Made by a program: the position numbers and the translations under genes | Shown here: piece by piece, positions 33,400 through 45,700 of the stretch | Position numbering within the stretch: the first letter of the stretch is position 1 | Layout: each line of letters begins with the position of its first letter | Assembly (NCBI GenBank): GCA_026119855.1 | Contig: JAOWBW010000599.1 | Coordinates: 1 to 64,000 of the forward strand | Length of the DNA: 64,000 bases | Direction of reading: 5' to 3' | Origin: Campanula takesimana | Lineage: Eukaryota; Streptophyta; Magnoliopsida; Asterales; Campanulaceae | The notes under the pieces: model-generated | Database searches by the model: none | What the model saw: only the letters and a program-made list of their open reading frames with translations | Told to the model about the DNA's origin: nothing

Positions 33400-35493
33400 T
33401 GCTGACTAGCGATCCAATCGGCCTAAGAGTCCCACGGTCTCTCTCTTCACCCTCTTGGCATAGGCCATAAACTGGGCAAGCCGTCATGTGACCTCCCTAT
33501 ACTCAGCAATGGGCACCTGTTGAGAAGAAACAAATAAAGATGTCAAAGTGTTCAGATAAATGATAAACAGAGAGATGAAATGGTAGAATGACAGAAATGA
33601 CGGAAGAAAGGTCATAAATCATACCATGGTCGCATTAGCAGGAGGTACGAGCTCCTCAGGCATGTCATAATCGGCGGGAAGGTCCTCGATACTCTCTATC
33701 CCCTCAGCCATGCTGTAGGTAAATGAAGCCAGTCCAAGCTGTAGACGAAAAGGGATGTGGACAACTCCCTGGGCCTGAGCATGATCACCCTCCAGAATCA
33801 ACCGAGGCATGACACGAGCAAGAAAGTCCTGATAATCAGCCTCCAGAGATATATGGTCAAAAGCATCCTGAAGAATGATGAGGTCCCCTCTCTCCTCCTC
33901 CAAGATAGCATAAGAGTTGAGCATATGAGCCGGTGGGTCCAGAGGGACAATAACATCGAGCCTGCCACCACCTTGCTAGCGAGACTCTCTCTCCTAAATA
34001 GAAGCATCCCCTACCGAGGCCGATCATTAGCAATCTCATACCAGCAAACCCGTAAACATGGTCAATTCCCAAACTCCGCCAAGGAAAGAAAGCGACAGCG
34101 GACTCAGGGACGTCCTCCCATCTGTCAAAATAGAGCCGCATGCGCTCCACTGGCATATCAGCCCCCTCTGCCTGCTTATCATGGGCATCCCTGTTACCCC
34201 GGCGCCATCTCAATGTATCTGGGAACATAACAGTGTTGGCTCGAAGGTTAAAAGTGAAGAGACCAAACATGGCGTATCCCCAAGCCTGTAAATGGGAGAA
34301 ATATAGAAAAAATGTCAAAACTGAATGAGCTACTGAGACAGAAAGTAAACTGGGGCTGAAATTAAGGAGGAATACAAAAGAAGATGAGTATTATACCTCC
34401 CAGGCATAAATGTAGCCGCCTAAGCCAGCGTTCGCCCGATCCTGTGAACTCTCATCCATCGCCACATAGCAGTAGGCCAAGCCGGCTGAACCCCAGCTAG
34501 CATCAGTGACATGCTGCATGTCCCTCAACATACTTAGAAGAGTGAACAAGGCTGTCAATGCATGATTAGCAAATAGCATCTCAGAAAAGGCCCAACACAG
34601 AAAGCCGCGAACAGCTGTAATGCGAGTAGCAGTAAGATGCATCTGGCCTGCATTAATGGAAACATAAGTATCCACCCTTTCCCTCAATGCCTTCAGAGGG
34701 ACACCCTTGCCTAGGGTACTCACAGAGAAGCCCATAAAATGCATCATATCATCCATACTGGGAGAAAAATCCGCATCTACCTCAAGTGGCTCACCGACGA
34801 TGGCAAGCACAGTAATGGCATGAAAGTCAGTAGGGGTCATGGTAACCTCCCCCCACCGCATGTGCATGGTATGAGTACTATCCCACCAGTGCTCCCGAAT
34901 GGCTTGGAGCAAGTGAACGTTCCTCCTTTCACCGACCAAGCCGTCAAAGAAGGGTTTAAGCCCAAGATTCTCAATCTCTTCCTTCATCTCGCCATTGAGA
35001 ATTTCCCACCTCTCGGCAACCGCTCGTACTCTGCCTTTACAGTGTTTAATCACCCTGAATGACTACAAGCAATATAGACAAAAGAGACAAATGTCAGAAA
35101 ATCGGTAAACTCCTCATTTAAGCATTTTACCCAAAAAGTCGCAGAATTGCCTAAAACGACAGTCGAAATTACGTACTACTATACTACAATGATTTTCAAC
35201 ATCAACAAGGATGAAACTCCTTCGAAAGATTACCCATGCATGGTAAACCCTAGCAGCGATAATTCTATGCGAAAATTGACAAAAGTTGAATTGCTAGAAC
35301 ACTAAATTGAGACATGGAAGGACGAAATTGACATGGAAACTCAGTCAAAGGAAGAGATCCTTACCCGCCTCGTCCGAATGGCATGAGAAACATGATCCTC
35401 GGGGAATGGGCACAACTCATCCGTCGCCCACACTTTACCCTTTATATGCCTACCAAAGAGGTGCTCTTTGTGGGATCGATGTACACCGGCCAT
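33400..35493 (-). pseudogene. Tat-1 antisense gene 2: plant mobile domain protein, 4 exons
   Basis: Minus-strand exons by frame and GT-AG: 35493-35365 (starts MAGVHRSHKEHLFGRHIKG), 35062-34397, 34285-33625, 33516 onward. The first joins keep phase. Exon 2 shows plant mobile domain features: LLQAIREHWWDSTHTMHMRWGE, MTPTDFHAITVLAIVGEPL, FLCWAFSEMLFAN, DASWGSAGLAYCYVAMDE. Exon 3 continues with AWGYAMFGLFTFNL. A one-base shift near 33970 and stops in exon 4 (TGA after AEYREVT) break it. Plant mobile domain proteins (MAIN, MAIL1 family) act in silencing and genome stability and are known to occur in transposons. Here one lies antisense inside a retroelement with its introns kept. Confidence 0.75.
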
Positions 35494-35650
35494 CTGAAAG
35501 GGTTGGGAATCACTAGAACTTGGTGAAAATGGAGATTTTTGGATGAAAAAATCACCTAGGGTTGAGAATTCCCGAAATGAAATGAGAAAAAGTGATTTGA
35601 AAATCACTTTCAGTGCCTGAAATAACCATGTACTGTGCAAAAACAGAGAA

Positions 35651-35690
35651 GTCCCATACGAGACATCTTTCCCTCGTATGAGGTATTCCC
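35651..35690. repeat. Tat-1 palindrome pair upstream of antisense gene 2
   Basis: CCCATACGAGACATC and CCCTCGTATGAGG, decayed copies about 160 bases 5' of the antisense start. Confidence 0.8.
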
Positions 35691-35694
35691 CAGA

Positions 35695-35822
35695 AAAACC
35701 TCAGAAAACCATGTTTTCTTGAAAAATTCCAGAAAAGCCCTGCTTTTAACAAAAATATCAGAAAAGCCCTGCTTTTTAACAGAAAGGTTAGAAAAAGCCC
35801 TGCTTTTGACTGAAAGGTCAAA
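35695..35822. repeat. Short tandem repeat
   Basis: Three to four units of an AGAAAAGCCCTGCTTTTAAC-like word, about 35-40 bp apart. Confidence 0.7.
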
Positions 35823-35849
35823 TCTAAACCCGGTTCAAGATGGAACATT

Positions 35850-36640
35850 GAGTCGTCAACAAATGGATATTTTCAGAATTGGAACAAGCAAAGTTGTTTC
35901 TCAGTACGAATTTATTCTCACCGCACATCTAAGATCATGGGTGAGCAACAAAATCTGCATCAGCAAACTCTAAATCTAACGACTGTCATCAAGACGTATG
36001 TTAGTGGCATAGGATTTACAACCAGGCGTCCCACGACTGTCATCGAGACGTATGTCAATGACACATGATTTTCAACCGGGTATCCCACAACTGTTATCAA
36101 GACGTAAGTTAATAACACAGGATCCCACCATTTAGAGTCCCACAATTGCCATTGAGACGTATGTTAATGGCATAGGATTCACTTTTCTGATGATAAGGCA
36201 AGTTCGTTGGAAGGAGAAGCAAGGATCCAAGTAATTGGCGTCTCCACAACCAGTAATCCCACAATTGTAATCGAGGTGTACACCAATAAAATAGGATTCA
36301 CACCCCTCAGAGTCCCATAATTGTTATCAAGGTGTAAGCTAATCGCATATGATTCATATTTTCTGGTGGAGAGGCAATCTCGTTGGAAGGATAAGCAAGG
36401 ATCCAAGTAATTGGCGTCTCCAAACCCGAGTCTAATAATTGTTATCATGATGTATGTTAATAACATAGGATTCCCACCAGAGCTGAAGGCGGTTCGTCAT
36501 CAACAACAGGGTATATTCAGAATTGGAGTCAAAGAGATTGATTCCTTAGTATGGGTTGCAACTGGAGATGATTTGTCATCAACAAAAAGGAGTATATTCA
36601 AAATTGGGTCAAGGCCATTGATTCCTCAGTATGGGTTACT
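35850..36640. repeat. Tat-1 degenerate tandem repeats before 3' LTR
   Basis: Two families: a 45-60 bp unit (TCCCACAATTGTTATCAAG, ACGTATGTTAATAACATAGG) from 35975 to 36480, and a ~68-bp unit (GTCATCAACAA, TATATTCAGAATTGG, GATTCCTCAGTATGGGTT) seen at 35850, 36490 and 36560. Tandem arrays at this position are usual in Tat elements. Confidence 0.75.
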
Positions 36641-36732
36641 CTCTAAACTCTAAACTTTACTTACCGCAAGTATTATTTTCAAAAATGGTTTTCAAAATAC
36701 CTTAAACCTCAACTTTTGTGTGTTTTCAGAGT

Positions 36733-36779
36733 CGAACTATGTTTGGTCTGATTTCCTTCCGAGGAATACGTAGGCAGCT
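36733..36779 (+). other. CTACG/CGTAG candidate RNA hairpin, near 3' LTR
   Basis: Outer stem CTATG (36737-36741, with a G-U pair) and CGTAG (36769-36773). Inner stem TTCCT with AGGAA. Followed by GCAGC. Confidence 0.6.
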
Positions 36780-36867
36780 TTTTAGCCCGACCATACCCCT
36801 AGTTCAAAATGGTATCTTTTCTATCGACGACGTTACTTCATCCATAAGTATCGTCGCTGAGGGGCTT

Positions 36868-37830
36868 TATAGACACCCCATTTTGGACATTCATTCCTAA
36901 TCACACTACTTCTGTGTCTCACCTTTGATTTGGGTCGAAACTCATTAAGTTGGACATGTTTTGTTAAGTTTCTGATTGACTCCATCAGTCAGGGGCCTAA
37001 ATGAACATCAAAACTGCTGTAGAGGGCAAAAATGTGATTCCAGCACATGGATGTCTCGTATGAGACATTGATGTCTTGTACGAGATATCCCCCTTTGACA
37101 GTCGGGTTTTGGTCAGTTTCCTTATTGATCTTAACCCCTTTTCTTGGCAAACACTTAAGCAATCCGAGGAAAACCTACTGGACGATCCTAGAGTCAAAAA
37201 ATACCTCTGTGGAAATGAAGTCTTGGATTCCCATCACAACTTACCTTTTTGGCCAAAACCGTAGGTCAAGAACTCTTATAAATATAGAGGTTCTTGAACC
37301 GAAAAACCTCTAGAATGGTCATTCACCTAAAACCACTCCAAATCTGATCAAAGAGTTCCCCATAATCATCCTCTCTTCCCCACCCACGAAATTGAAACCT
37401 TCACAACACCATTCAAGCCAAGTTCATTGGATCATCAAGGCCTTTAGTCAAGGCCATCCATAGGATTCTTGAAGAACGCTTAGGTAAAACTCTTTGTTTT
37501 CTACCTTCTCTTCTCCTTCTTTGTCTTGGAAGTAGTGTGATTCCATCAAAGGATTAGCCTAGAGCCTGTCTAATTCATAGAGATGGTCTCAAAGCATATG
37601 ATCCAACATTCCAAATAAATAAGAAATTATTTATTTGGTCCCTTTTGTGTACGTTTTGAATAATTTCAAAACAATGATGATGATTTCTTAGCAAGACCAA
37701 TCCTAGATTGGGTGAATTGGGTGCTCCTTGACCTTTCCAATTCATAACTTAACCCCCGAATCCAGATATCTCGGTCCGTGTTCTGACAACAACATAGTGG
37801 CGACTCTCAAATCAAAAGGTAAATAGAAGG
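36868..37830 (+). repeat. Right LTR of Tat-1, 3' end missing
   Basis: Starts TATAGACACCCC and matches the left LTR to GGTAAATAGAAGG. The last ~31 bases are replaced by Tat-2. Confidence 0.85.
37051..37088. repeat. Tat-1 palindrome pair, right LTR
   Basis: ATGTCTCGTATGAGACAT and ATGTCTTGTACGAGATAT at offset 183 in the LTR, as in the left LTR. Confidence 0.9.
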
Positions 37831-38715
37831 TGTAGACACCCCGCCTTGGACCGCTCACCCCGATTGCACATTTGATTTTGTGTTTCTCCCCATTTTAAGT
37901 GTTTCTCGTTAGTTTCTGTCACTTCCGTTAAGTTCCTGACTGACTTCGTTAAGTCCAGGGACTAAACTGAATGACAGGGCTGACTTTCTAGTCCATTCTG
38001 TCAAAATTGCCTTCTCTGAGTCGCGCGCCTCCGACAGGAGGATCCAGACGCGCGCGCCTCCCGACCCCAAAGCAGGAAGCGCGCGCCTCTGGGCGTCAGT
38101 TACAGATTTCTGGCCAGGATTCCCTCCCTTGCTCAATTTACAAGATTTTGCCCGGGAAGGATTTCTTGGTGACTGAGTTTTGGTACCAAAAACACCCCTT
38201 TTTCACCTATAAAAACCTCTCTTCACCTCCATTTTCAGGGATCGAAAAATCATCGGAAAAAACCCGATCGAAAACTAGACAAAAAATCACTTTCTAAAGG
38301 TTCTCCAAGGATCTCATTAAGCAACATTTGAAGTTCTTCAAATTATAGGTAAAAGTCCATCTTTTCCTTTCTTTTCTACTTCATCTCCTCTCTCTCTTTT
38401 CCTTTCCAAATCCTATTTTAAACCCCCTTTTTTATGACTTAAAGAAGAAGAAGAAGAACATTTTCATTCATGTAGATTTTGATCAAGCAAGACCAACTTA
38501 AGTTGGGCGAGATGGGTGTTTCGGTACTTCCCATCTCGTAACCTAACCCCCGAACCTCAAAACAAAGAATCTCTGTTTTCGTAATAAAACTTAGGCTACA
38601 ATCTATAGGTTTTTTTTATGTTCCTCAAAACATAGGTGGCGACTCTAAAAACAAGTTAGACATCCTAGGATAATTCACCGCTCTAGCCAAGCCGTGGTTC
38701 CCCGGGGTATCTACA
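37831..38715 (+). repeat. Left LTR of Tat-2
   Basis: TGTAGACACCCCGCC to GGGGTATCTACA. The GCGCGC cassette begins 188 bases in. Confidence 0.9.
38019..38094. repeat. Tat-2 GCGCGC cassette, left LTR
   Basis: Three copies: GTCGCGCGCCTCCGAC, GACGCGCGCGCCTCCCG, AAGCGCGCGCCTCTGGG. Each core is self-complementary. Confidence 0.9.
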
Positions 38716-38805
38716 GTGGCGACTCTGCTGGGGACTCCTTTGAGGGTTAAACTAGCATTCTGATCGAAATCTACATCTTTTCTGGGCATTCTGTTTCCTG
38801 ATAAG

Positions 38806-38853
38806 GGAGGCGCGCGCGTCTGGCCTCTTAAGCCTAAGGCGCGCGCATCCCGC
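38806..38853. repeat. Tat-2 GCGCGC cassette, leader
   Basis: GGAGGCGCGCGCGTCTGG and AAGGCGCGCGCATCCCG, about 75 bases after the primer site, the place where Tat-1 has its leader pair. Confidence 0.9.
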
Positions 38854-39002
38854 ATCAAGAACCAGAATCGCCCACTTCTTCATGTTCTTCATCTTCTTCT
38901 TCTGTTATTCTGCACTAATCACTTCTGCAGGGGTTACAATATGAACATAGGACCAGGGCAATCCCTTGAGTCCAAAGTCTGACATTCTGACAGGTGTGCC
39001 CC

Positions 39003-39079
39003 AGAAGCGCGCGCCTCCCATAAGCATTGCGCCATGCGCGCGTGTCCCACATCAGCACTCAGAGGCGCACGCTTCTGGG
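39003..39079. repeat. Tat-2 GCGCGC cassette, second leader site
   Basis: AGAAGCGCGCGCCTCCCA, CATGCGCGCGTGTCCCAC and AGAGGCGCACGCTTCTGGG in a row. Confidence 0.9.
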
Positions 39080-40068
39080 TTGATTCCCAGAACAGAGACA
39101 GGTTTCAGTGACTGAGCAGAACAGTGGGGTGTGGGCACAGTTGCCTGCATCAGGACAGAATTGAACCCTCGGACTGTTTTAATTTTGTGTTTATTTACCG
39201 GTCACACGGGTGATTCGGGAGTTGTAATTTTATGTGCTTATGTGTTTTGTGTGTTTTTCTTTCTTTTCAAAAAAAAAAAAATATATATATAATTTTTTTT
39301 TTGTCACTTGTTAGACCTCACACTACATGCACATATTCCTATGAAACTGCTCACTATCGAGTCGCACAAGTCCAACCCCAAACCCGTCGAGGCCCGTCCT
39401 AGAAAGTTTCAAGCTCCACCAGACCTTGGCTCTTTCGAAGCGGTAAACCTCAGCCCGTGGCGTAGTTCAAGACTACATGCCGGGGGTGACCTTTGAGCCT
39501 CATATTCAAGCCGAGCGCAAACCACACAATTCTAGTTAGGGTCTAACACTCCGTGACTCAAGTCGGTTTCCATGTACGGAGATTTCCCTAAACTAATGTC
39601 TTCAAATCATACATGCCAACTTGTTGAAATGGACGCAATAAAAATCCGTCCCCAAAAAGTGGTTATTTTGGACGAAAATAAAAATCCGTCCCGCATGTAT
39701 GCTTTACTACATTAATTTAGTTTAATCCCGATACATGTAGGATTCACAAGCGCGATGGAATCGATGAGTATATGGGACCGTGAGATGGTCTATATACTAG
39801 TGTGACGATTCCATTATTTTCTTAGAAACCCCAAAAGGGATTCATTCCCTCCGACTTATAAAAAAAAAAAAAAAAGAGTCTTTTCTTATGTGGTTCGAGT
39901 CGTGTGCCCAACTGTGTGTTCTAAGCCTCTTCATGGACCGCAAGTGTTACTCAAGACTGACAAGGGCCTCTTCTGCAATATAGGTTCAATTGGTACTTAC
40001 AAGTCTACCGGGATTCAGCAAATCGGTTAGTCCGTGAAGAGATCACTCCAACAGCTCCAACATCAACC
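39080..40068 (+). other. Tat-2 leader
   Basis: Long non-coding 5' region typical of Tat elements. Contains a repeated AATAAAAATCCGTCCC word (about 39638 and 39678) and A/T-tracts near 39270 and 39860. No gene. Confidence 0.6.
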
Positions 40069-41300
40069 ATGACCGGCAGCAGCAACACCATGTCTCTCGA
40101 ACAGCTCTCAACCATGGTCCAACTCCTCCAAGAGCAAGTCTCCACCCTTAACAAAGAGGCACAAAGCAAAGACGACATTTGGCAATCCCACCTCGACAGC
40201 CAAAGGGAGGCCCACGAGGCCGAAATGGAGCTAATGAAAGAAAAGCTCACCAACCTTGCCAAGGGAAAGAACAAGAACAATGATGATGAATCCGAATGGA
40301 CCGAGGGTTTGTTCAAGAGTCCTTATGTCAACACCCGCACCAAGAAAATGGGGGGAACCAAGTTCCGAGAACAATGAGCCCAAAATGGTGGATTCAATCA
40401 TGGCCTACATCGACCAAAAATTCAATGGGCTCAACATGGGGAAAGGCTCTGACACAAGCCTTTATCAATCATCCATCCTCATGAGTACTATGGCCGCTCT
40501 TCCCGATAAGTTCAAGATGCCCGACATAAGCAAATTCAAGGGCAACTCTTGTCCTATGGCTCACATGAGACTTATATTTGGGAAATGGTTCCAAAGAAGG
40601 TCTCCACCAAGGTGATGGCTCAATGCTTTCCTCTCACTCTCGAGGGGGCGGCAAAAGATTGGTATGCTACTCTCCCGCTCACTGTCCGTCTTGATTGGGA
40701 CTCCGCCATGCTTGCCTTCAAGAACCAATACCAAGGCAACACCACTCACCGGCCCACAAGGAAAGAGCTAGAGAACACTACTCAACGAGACAATGAGTCC
40801 TTCATCGACTTCACAAGGAGATGGAATGACAAACTCTCTGAAATTGTTGGAGGCCGAACACAAAAGAGCAAATGGACATATTTCTCAAGTGTCTCAAGAT
40901 TGATCTCCGCACTCACCTAAGTGGGGCTTGCTACTCCGACTTCTCCCAAATGTATGAGGCGGGGGTACGCATGGATGACTTGCTCAAGGAGATTAAGAAG
41001 ACCACTCCTACTTACCGCTACAAGGCCGCTTCCAACTCCACAAAAGAGGCCTCGGTCAACGCCGTCACTATTGACAAGGGGAATTACAAAAAGGTTCCTC
41101 CACCTCAAGGGAAAAAGTCCCGAAGTGACCGTGTCTACACGCCTCTCCAAGGCATGACTCAAACCGAAGTGTTCGAGGTCCTCAAGGCAAAAGGGTCAAG
41201 TCACACCCGTGCAAGGGTACCAACCCAAGACGATCAACTCCAATCATGCTCACCACAAATATTGTGGCTACCACCAATATAGTGGCCACACCACCGAGGA
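40069..41300 (+). pseudogene. Tat-2 gag
   Basis: Starts MTGSSNTMSLEQLSTMVQLL. Residues 1-70 are a coiled coil as in Tat-1. After a shift near 40370 comes a linker (MAYIDQKFNGLNMG, LPDKFKMPDISKFKG), then after a shift near 40590 the retrotransposon gag core (FPLTLEGAAKDWYATLPL, RRWNDKLSEIVGGR). Another shift near 40870 leads to FLKCLKIDLRTHLSGACYSD, and one near 41190 to the knuckle CGYHQYSGHTTEDC (about 41260). At least four frame breaks, each compatible with one lost or gained base. Confidence 0.88.
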
Positions 41301-42785
41301 TTGCTTCGTTCTCCGCAATGTCATTCAAGATCTCATAGATAAGAAAGAATTTGTAGTGACTAATGACGAGCATGTCAATGTAATAGAGATAGGAGAACTC
41401 GAGGGGACCACCCATTCAATCCCAATTGTGAATGGGGGCCCCAATGTTATGAATAAACTTGACAATTCTTGTTATGTAGTGACTTACGATGAGGTAATGA
41501 GGGAAGTACTAGAGAATAGGAAAAAGAAGCAAGATGGGAACGTCAACATGCTAACTCGATCCGGTCGAGTCATAGCAAGCAACCCTTCCACTTCCGCACC
41601 GAGCTCCTCTTCTCAAAAGCCGCAAGCTCACAACGCTCCCGAAGATCCTCTACTTGTCCAACTCAAGAAAACTCAAGCCAACATCTCTATTTGGGACCTC
41701 ATTGCATCCTCAAAGAAACACCGAGATCTTGTCATCCGCAATCTCGATGATACATCAGATACTACTCCCGAGGACCTCACGGCAATGATTGGTCACATTC
41801 ATTTTAGCAACGTCATCACCTTTGCCGATATGGACCTTCCACCGTTTGGTTCCGACCACAACGAAGCTATTTACCTCAAAGTACGAGCAAGGGGGAGGCC
41901 CGTCTCAAGAGTCTTAGTGGACGGTGGTTCCCACTCAATCTCATGCCTGGTAGAATCATGGGCATACTGGGGCTTAAGGATTCTGATTTGAAGCCTTCTA
42001 CTCAAGTAATCCGAGGTTATGACAGCACCGCCCGTACAGTCATGGGTATGATCGAAATAGACATTGAGTTTGGGAGCATAGTCATGTCCGTTCCATTCCA
42101 AGTGCTTGATATCCCGGCCTCGTTAACTTACTGTTGGGTCGACCATGGATTCATAGTGCTAATGCCGTACCGTCAACTCTCCACCAATGTGTCAAGATCC
42201 GAAATGGTGATGAAATAGTGACCGTAATGGCTGAAAACATCACTATCCACAGAAAAGGTGAGCCCGTCCACCAAGTTCAGCATGGTCTACCAGACTCCAC
42301 TCTCTCCGGCGTCTCAATCAACGCCATTGACAAAGAAGGGGGAAACGGATCATGGACCCCAGCAATCACAAAGTCCTCCGCATGATGAGGAATATGGACT
42401 ACTTCCCTGGTTTAGGCTTAGGGAAATATCAACAAGGAATCCTACATCCCGTGCAAGTCCCATTTGTCAAGAACACCTTCGGTTTGGGGTATGAGCCTTC
42501 CAAGAAGACTTGAAACAAGAGCAAGCGGTCAAGAACGAAAAGGCCCGAGCTCGTAAAGAAGGCCGTCGGTATGAAGTCCCTAATCTAAGGCCTTACCGCA
42601 AGACGTTGAATGGTTATTTTGTCCGCCAAGGGGAAGAAGTTCCATACATGATCTTTCCCGAGCCGTGGGTTAACAATAAAGGTGTCAAAAAGCCCGGCCT
42701 CGAAATCATCTCCGATTGTGAGATCCAGAAATCCGAAAGGGAACCAACTCCATGTCGCCCCGTGAATGGTGGGGAAGGAAGATAA
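41209..42785 (+). pseudogene. Tat-2 gag C-terminus and protease region
   Basis: Open from 41209 to 41991: the zinc knuckle, a KKQDGNVNMLTRSGRVI linker, then the protease active site RVLVDGGSHSI (about 41910-41940). A shift there moves into the frames 41943-42218 and 42134-42385, which hold the flap and VPSTLHQCVKIRNGDEIV. The G-patch-like LGLGKYQQGI is near 42415, and YRKTLNGYFVRQGEEVPYMI at 42590. Matches Tat-1 25897-26940 in order. Confidence 0.82.
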
Positions 42786-45700
42786 CCATAGAGTCCGAGA
42801 CAGAAATCACCGTGGGGGAAGAACTGACAGATTTAGCCTCCATGTTTGAAGAGCTTGCCATGATGAATAAATGCCAAGTTAACGCCATCCATGACACCGT
42901 CATCATGAACGAGACTATCAGTGAGATCCCGCCAAGCTCCGAGCCGATCAACAATTGGTATTCAACAAAAGGGCCCGTGGTATCCGAGGAATTCTTAGTC
43001 CAAGAAATGGGTTGCATACCCCGCACAGCAACAAAGGAAGAGCAGCTCACACTTACTTTCGAGTCCGAGAGTGTCTCTAATACCCTCACCAAGAGGATTT
43101 GGAGGCCATAGCCGAGTGTGTGTTTCCTTTCTTTGCTAATGAAAAATTGATATTTCTGAGTACCCTGAGATTGCAAACATCATAAATGATGAATTAACTA
43201 ATAATGAACTTAACAAACAAGTTAATAACGATTCAAATTATGATGAAATAGACCACGAAAACACGACATACTTAAATGAACTTGCTCAACAAGTCCGTAG
43301 TCGTGGCGAGAATGGTCCAAAGGCTGACGAAGAATTGCATGTTGTTAATCTGGGTACCGAAGAAGAGCAAAAGAAACCAAGATTGGAAGCTTCTTCAAGG
43401 GAGACGACAGAGACAGTTTGACTGCATTACTAAGGGAGTTCGTGGATGTGTCCGCATGGTCATACAAAGACATGCGGGTTTAGACAGAAAGGTAGCGGAG
43501 CACAGGATTCCGATCAGAGAAGATGCCCGGCCAGTAAAGCAGAAGCTCAGAAAGATCAAGCCAGAATGGTCTCTGCAGGTCAAAGAAGAGATTGAGAAGC
43601 TCCTCAGTGTGGGTTTCATCAAGGTCATCGAGTATCCGACATGGTTAGCCAACATTGTGACAGTCAGGAAGGCGAACGGCAAGGTTCGAGTTTGTGTAGA
43701 CTTCCGGGATTTAAACAAAGCTTCCCCAAAGGATGATTTTCCACTCCCTAATATCGACATGCTAGTCGACTCCACTGCTGCCTACGAGGTCCGCTCATTC
43801 GTGGATGGGTTCGCTGGGTACAATCAGATTCTCATGGCCGAGGAAGATCAACATAAGACAGCCTTCACAACACCGTGGGGTACCTTTTGCTACACAGTCA
43901 TGCCATTTGGGTTAAGAAATGCTGGGGCTTCCTACCAAAGAGCGTGACAGACTTGTTCCACGATATGATTCACAAAGAAATCGAGGTCTATGTGGACGAC
44001 ATGATCATTCACTCCAAAGGAACCGATGGTCAACACCTAATCGATCTCCGCAAGTTCTTCGAAAGGCTTCGTCAACACAAGATGAGGCTCAACCCTGCAA
44101 AGTGCACATTCGGGGTTATCCGAGGCAAAGTTCTTGGTTATATGGTCACTGAAAGGGGAATCGAAGTAGACCCCTCCAAAATCAAGGCAATCATTGACAT
44201 GCCTCCTCCAAAGACGCAGAAAGAGATTAAAGGTTTCATGGGCAGACTACAATACATCAGTCGGTTTGTGCACCAACTCACTTCCATGTGCGAGCCAATC
44301 TTCAAGTTACTCAAGAAGAATGTGGCTCTAGAATGGACCGACGCGTGCCAAGAAGCCTTCGATCAAGTGAAGCACTACTTGACATGCCCTCCTGTTCTAG
44401 TTCCGCCGCACAAGGAGAAACCTCTGTTACTCTATCTCACTGTCAATGATGAAGCCTAGGGGCTATGTTAGCACAAGAGCAACGAGAGTCCACAAAGGAG
44501 AACGCCATTTATTTTGTCAGTCGCCGATTCTAAGGAGGCGAAAAGAACTACTCGTCTTAGAGAAGTCATGTGCAGCATTGGTTTGGTCACTCAAAAGCTC
44601 AAACACTATATGGAAGCTTTTCCGATCAAGCTAGTAGCAAAGGTGGACCCGCTCCGCTACATCTTCGAGAAGCCTTTCATGTCAACAAGAATAGCCAAAT
44701 GGTACTTCATGCTAGCCGGCTATGATATCACTTACGTCACACTAAAATCCGTCAGGGGGAAAGTGTTCAGTGACCAGCTTGCCGAATTCGCGTGTGATGA
44801 AGTGAAGGGGGAAGATATACAGTTCCCCGACGAGCATTTAATTTGTAGTGCAACCGAGGAAGACAAGTGGCAACTTTTTTTCGATGGCGCCGCCAATAAA
44901 CACGGTTTTGGTATAGGGGTATGCTTGTCGATCCAAAAGACATCTACACTCCATTGCCATACGCCTGGAATTCGAAGCTACCAACAACATCGCCGAGTAC
45001 GAAGCATGCATAGCAGGGCTCGAAGCAGCTCTCGAAAGAAACGTCACGGAACTAGAAGTGTTCGGCGACTCTTTGCTCCTTATCATCAGCAATCGGGTAA
45101 ATGGCGAACCCAAGACCCGACTCTCCAACAGTATGGTCATCACCTTGAAGAACTGGTTGAACAATTCTAAGAGATCACTTTCAACTACCTGCCAAGGGAT
45201 AAGAATCGCTTCGCTGATGCACTGGCCACTATAGCTTCATTAGTTGAAATGCCCAAAGGGAAAATGGTGAAGCCTTTCAAAATTGCTCGAAGGAACAGTC
45301 TGGCATATTGCATGAGTATCGAGATCACACGAGGATCAAACAAACTCTCCGTGGTATTCGGATATCATGAACTTCCTCAAAGACGGCACTTATCCCGAGA
45401 ACATCAATAAGAAATCTCAAGCAGCTCTGCAAAGGTTAGCCTCTCGGTACGTACTGATTGGGGACTGAGTCTATATAAGGCACCACGACGGGATCAATCT
45501 CTTATGCGCAGTGAGACCGAAGCTCAAGAGATAATGTGTGAAGTGAACGAAGGAGAATGTGGACCCCACATGAATGGGTTTATGCTAGTCAAGAAGATAC
45601 TTCGCATTGTTACTATTGGAGCACTATGGAACGAGACTGTATCGAGAAAGTCAAAAGGTGTGCCAAGTGCCAATTCCACGCTAATCTGCAACATGCTCCA

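Larger units (their letters stand above)
22504..37830 (+). mobile_element. Tat-1: Tat-lineage Ty3/gypsy element with antisense genes
   Basis: LTRs 22504-23497 and 36868-37830; the right one lacks its last ~31 bases, where Tat-2 begins. Primer site TGGTGACTCCGCTGGGGA at 23499-23516. Polypurine tract GCTGAGGGGCT just before 36868. Order: leader, shortened gag, protease, RT, RNase H, second (archaeal-type) RNase H, integrase, then 6 kb with two antisense genes and tandem repeats. The dual RNase H and the antisense ORFs between pol and the 3' LTR are known hallmarks of the Tat lineage. The coding region has at least seven stops or shifts. Confidence 0.88.

Noticed and set aside
36179..36466. 95-residue minus frame in the Tat-1 tandem repeats
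   Set aside because: A by-product of the repeat unit; the peptide is itself repetitive and related frames occur in each unit.
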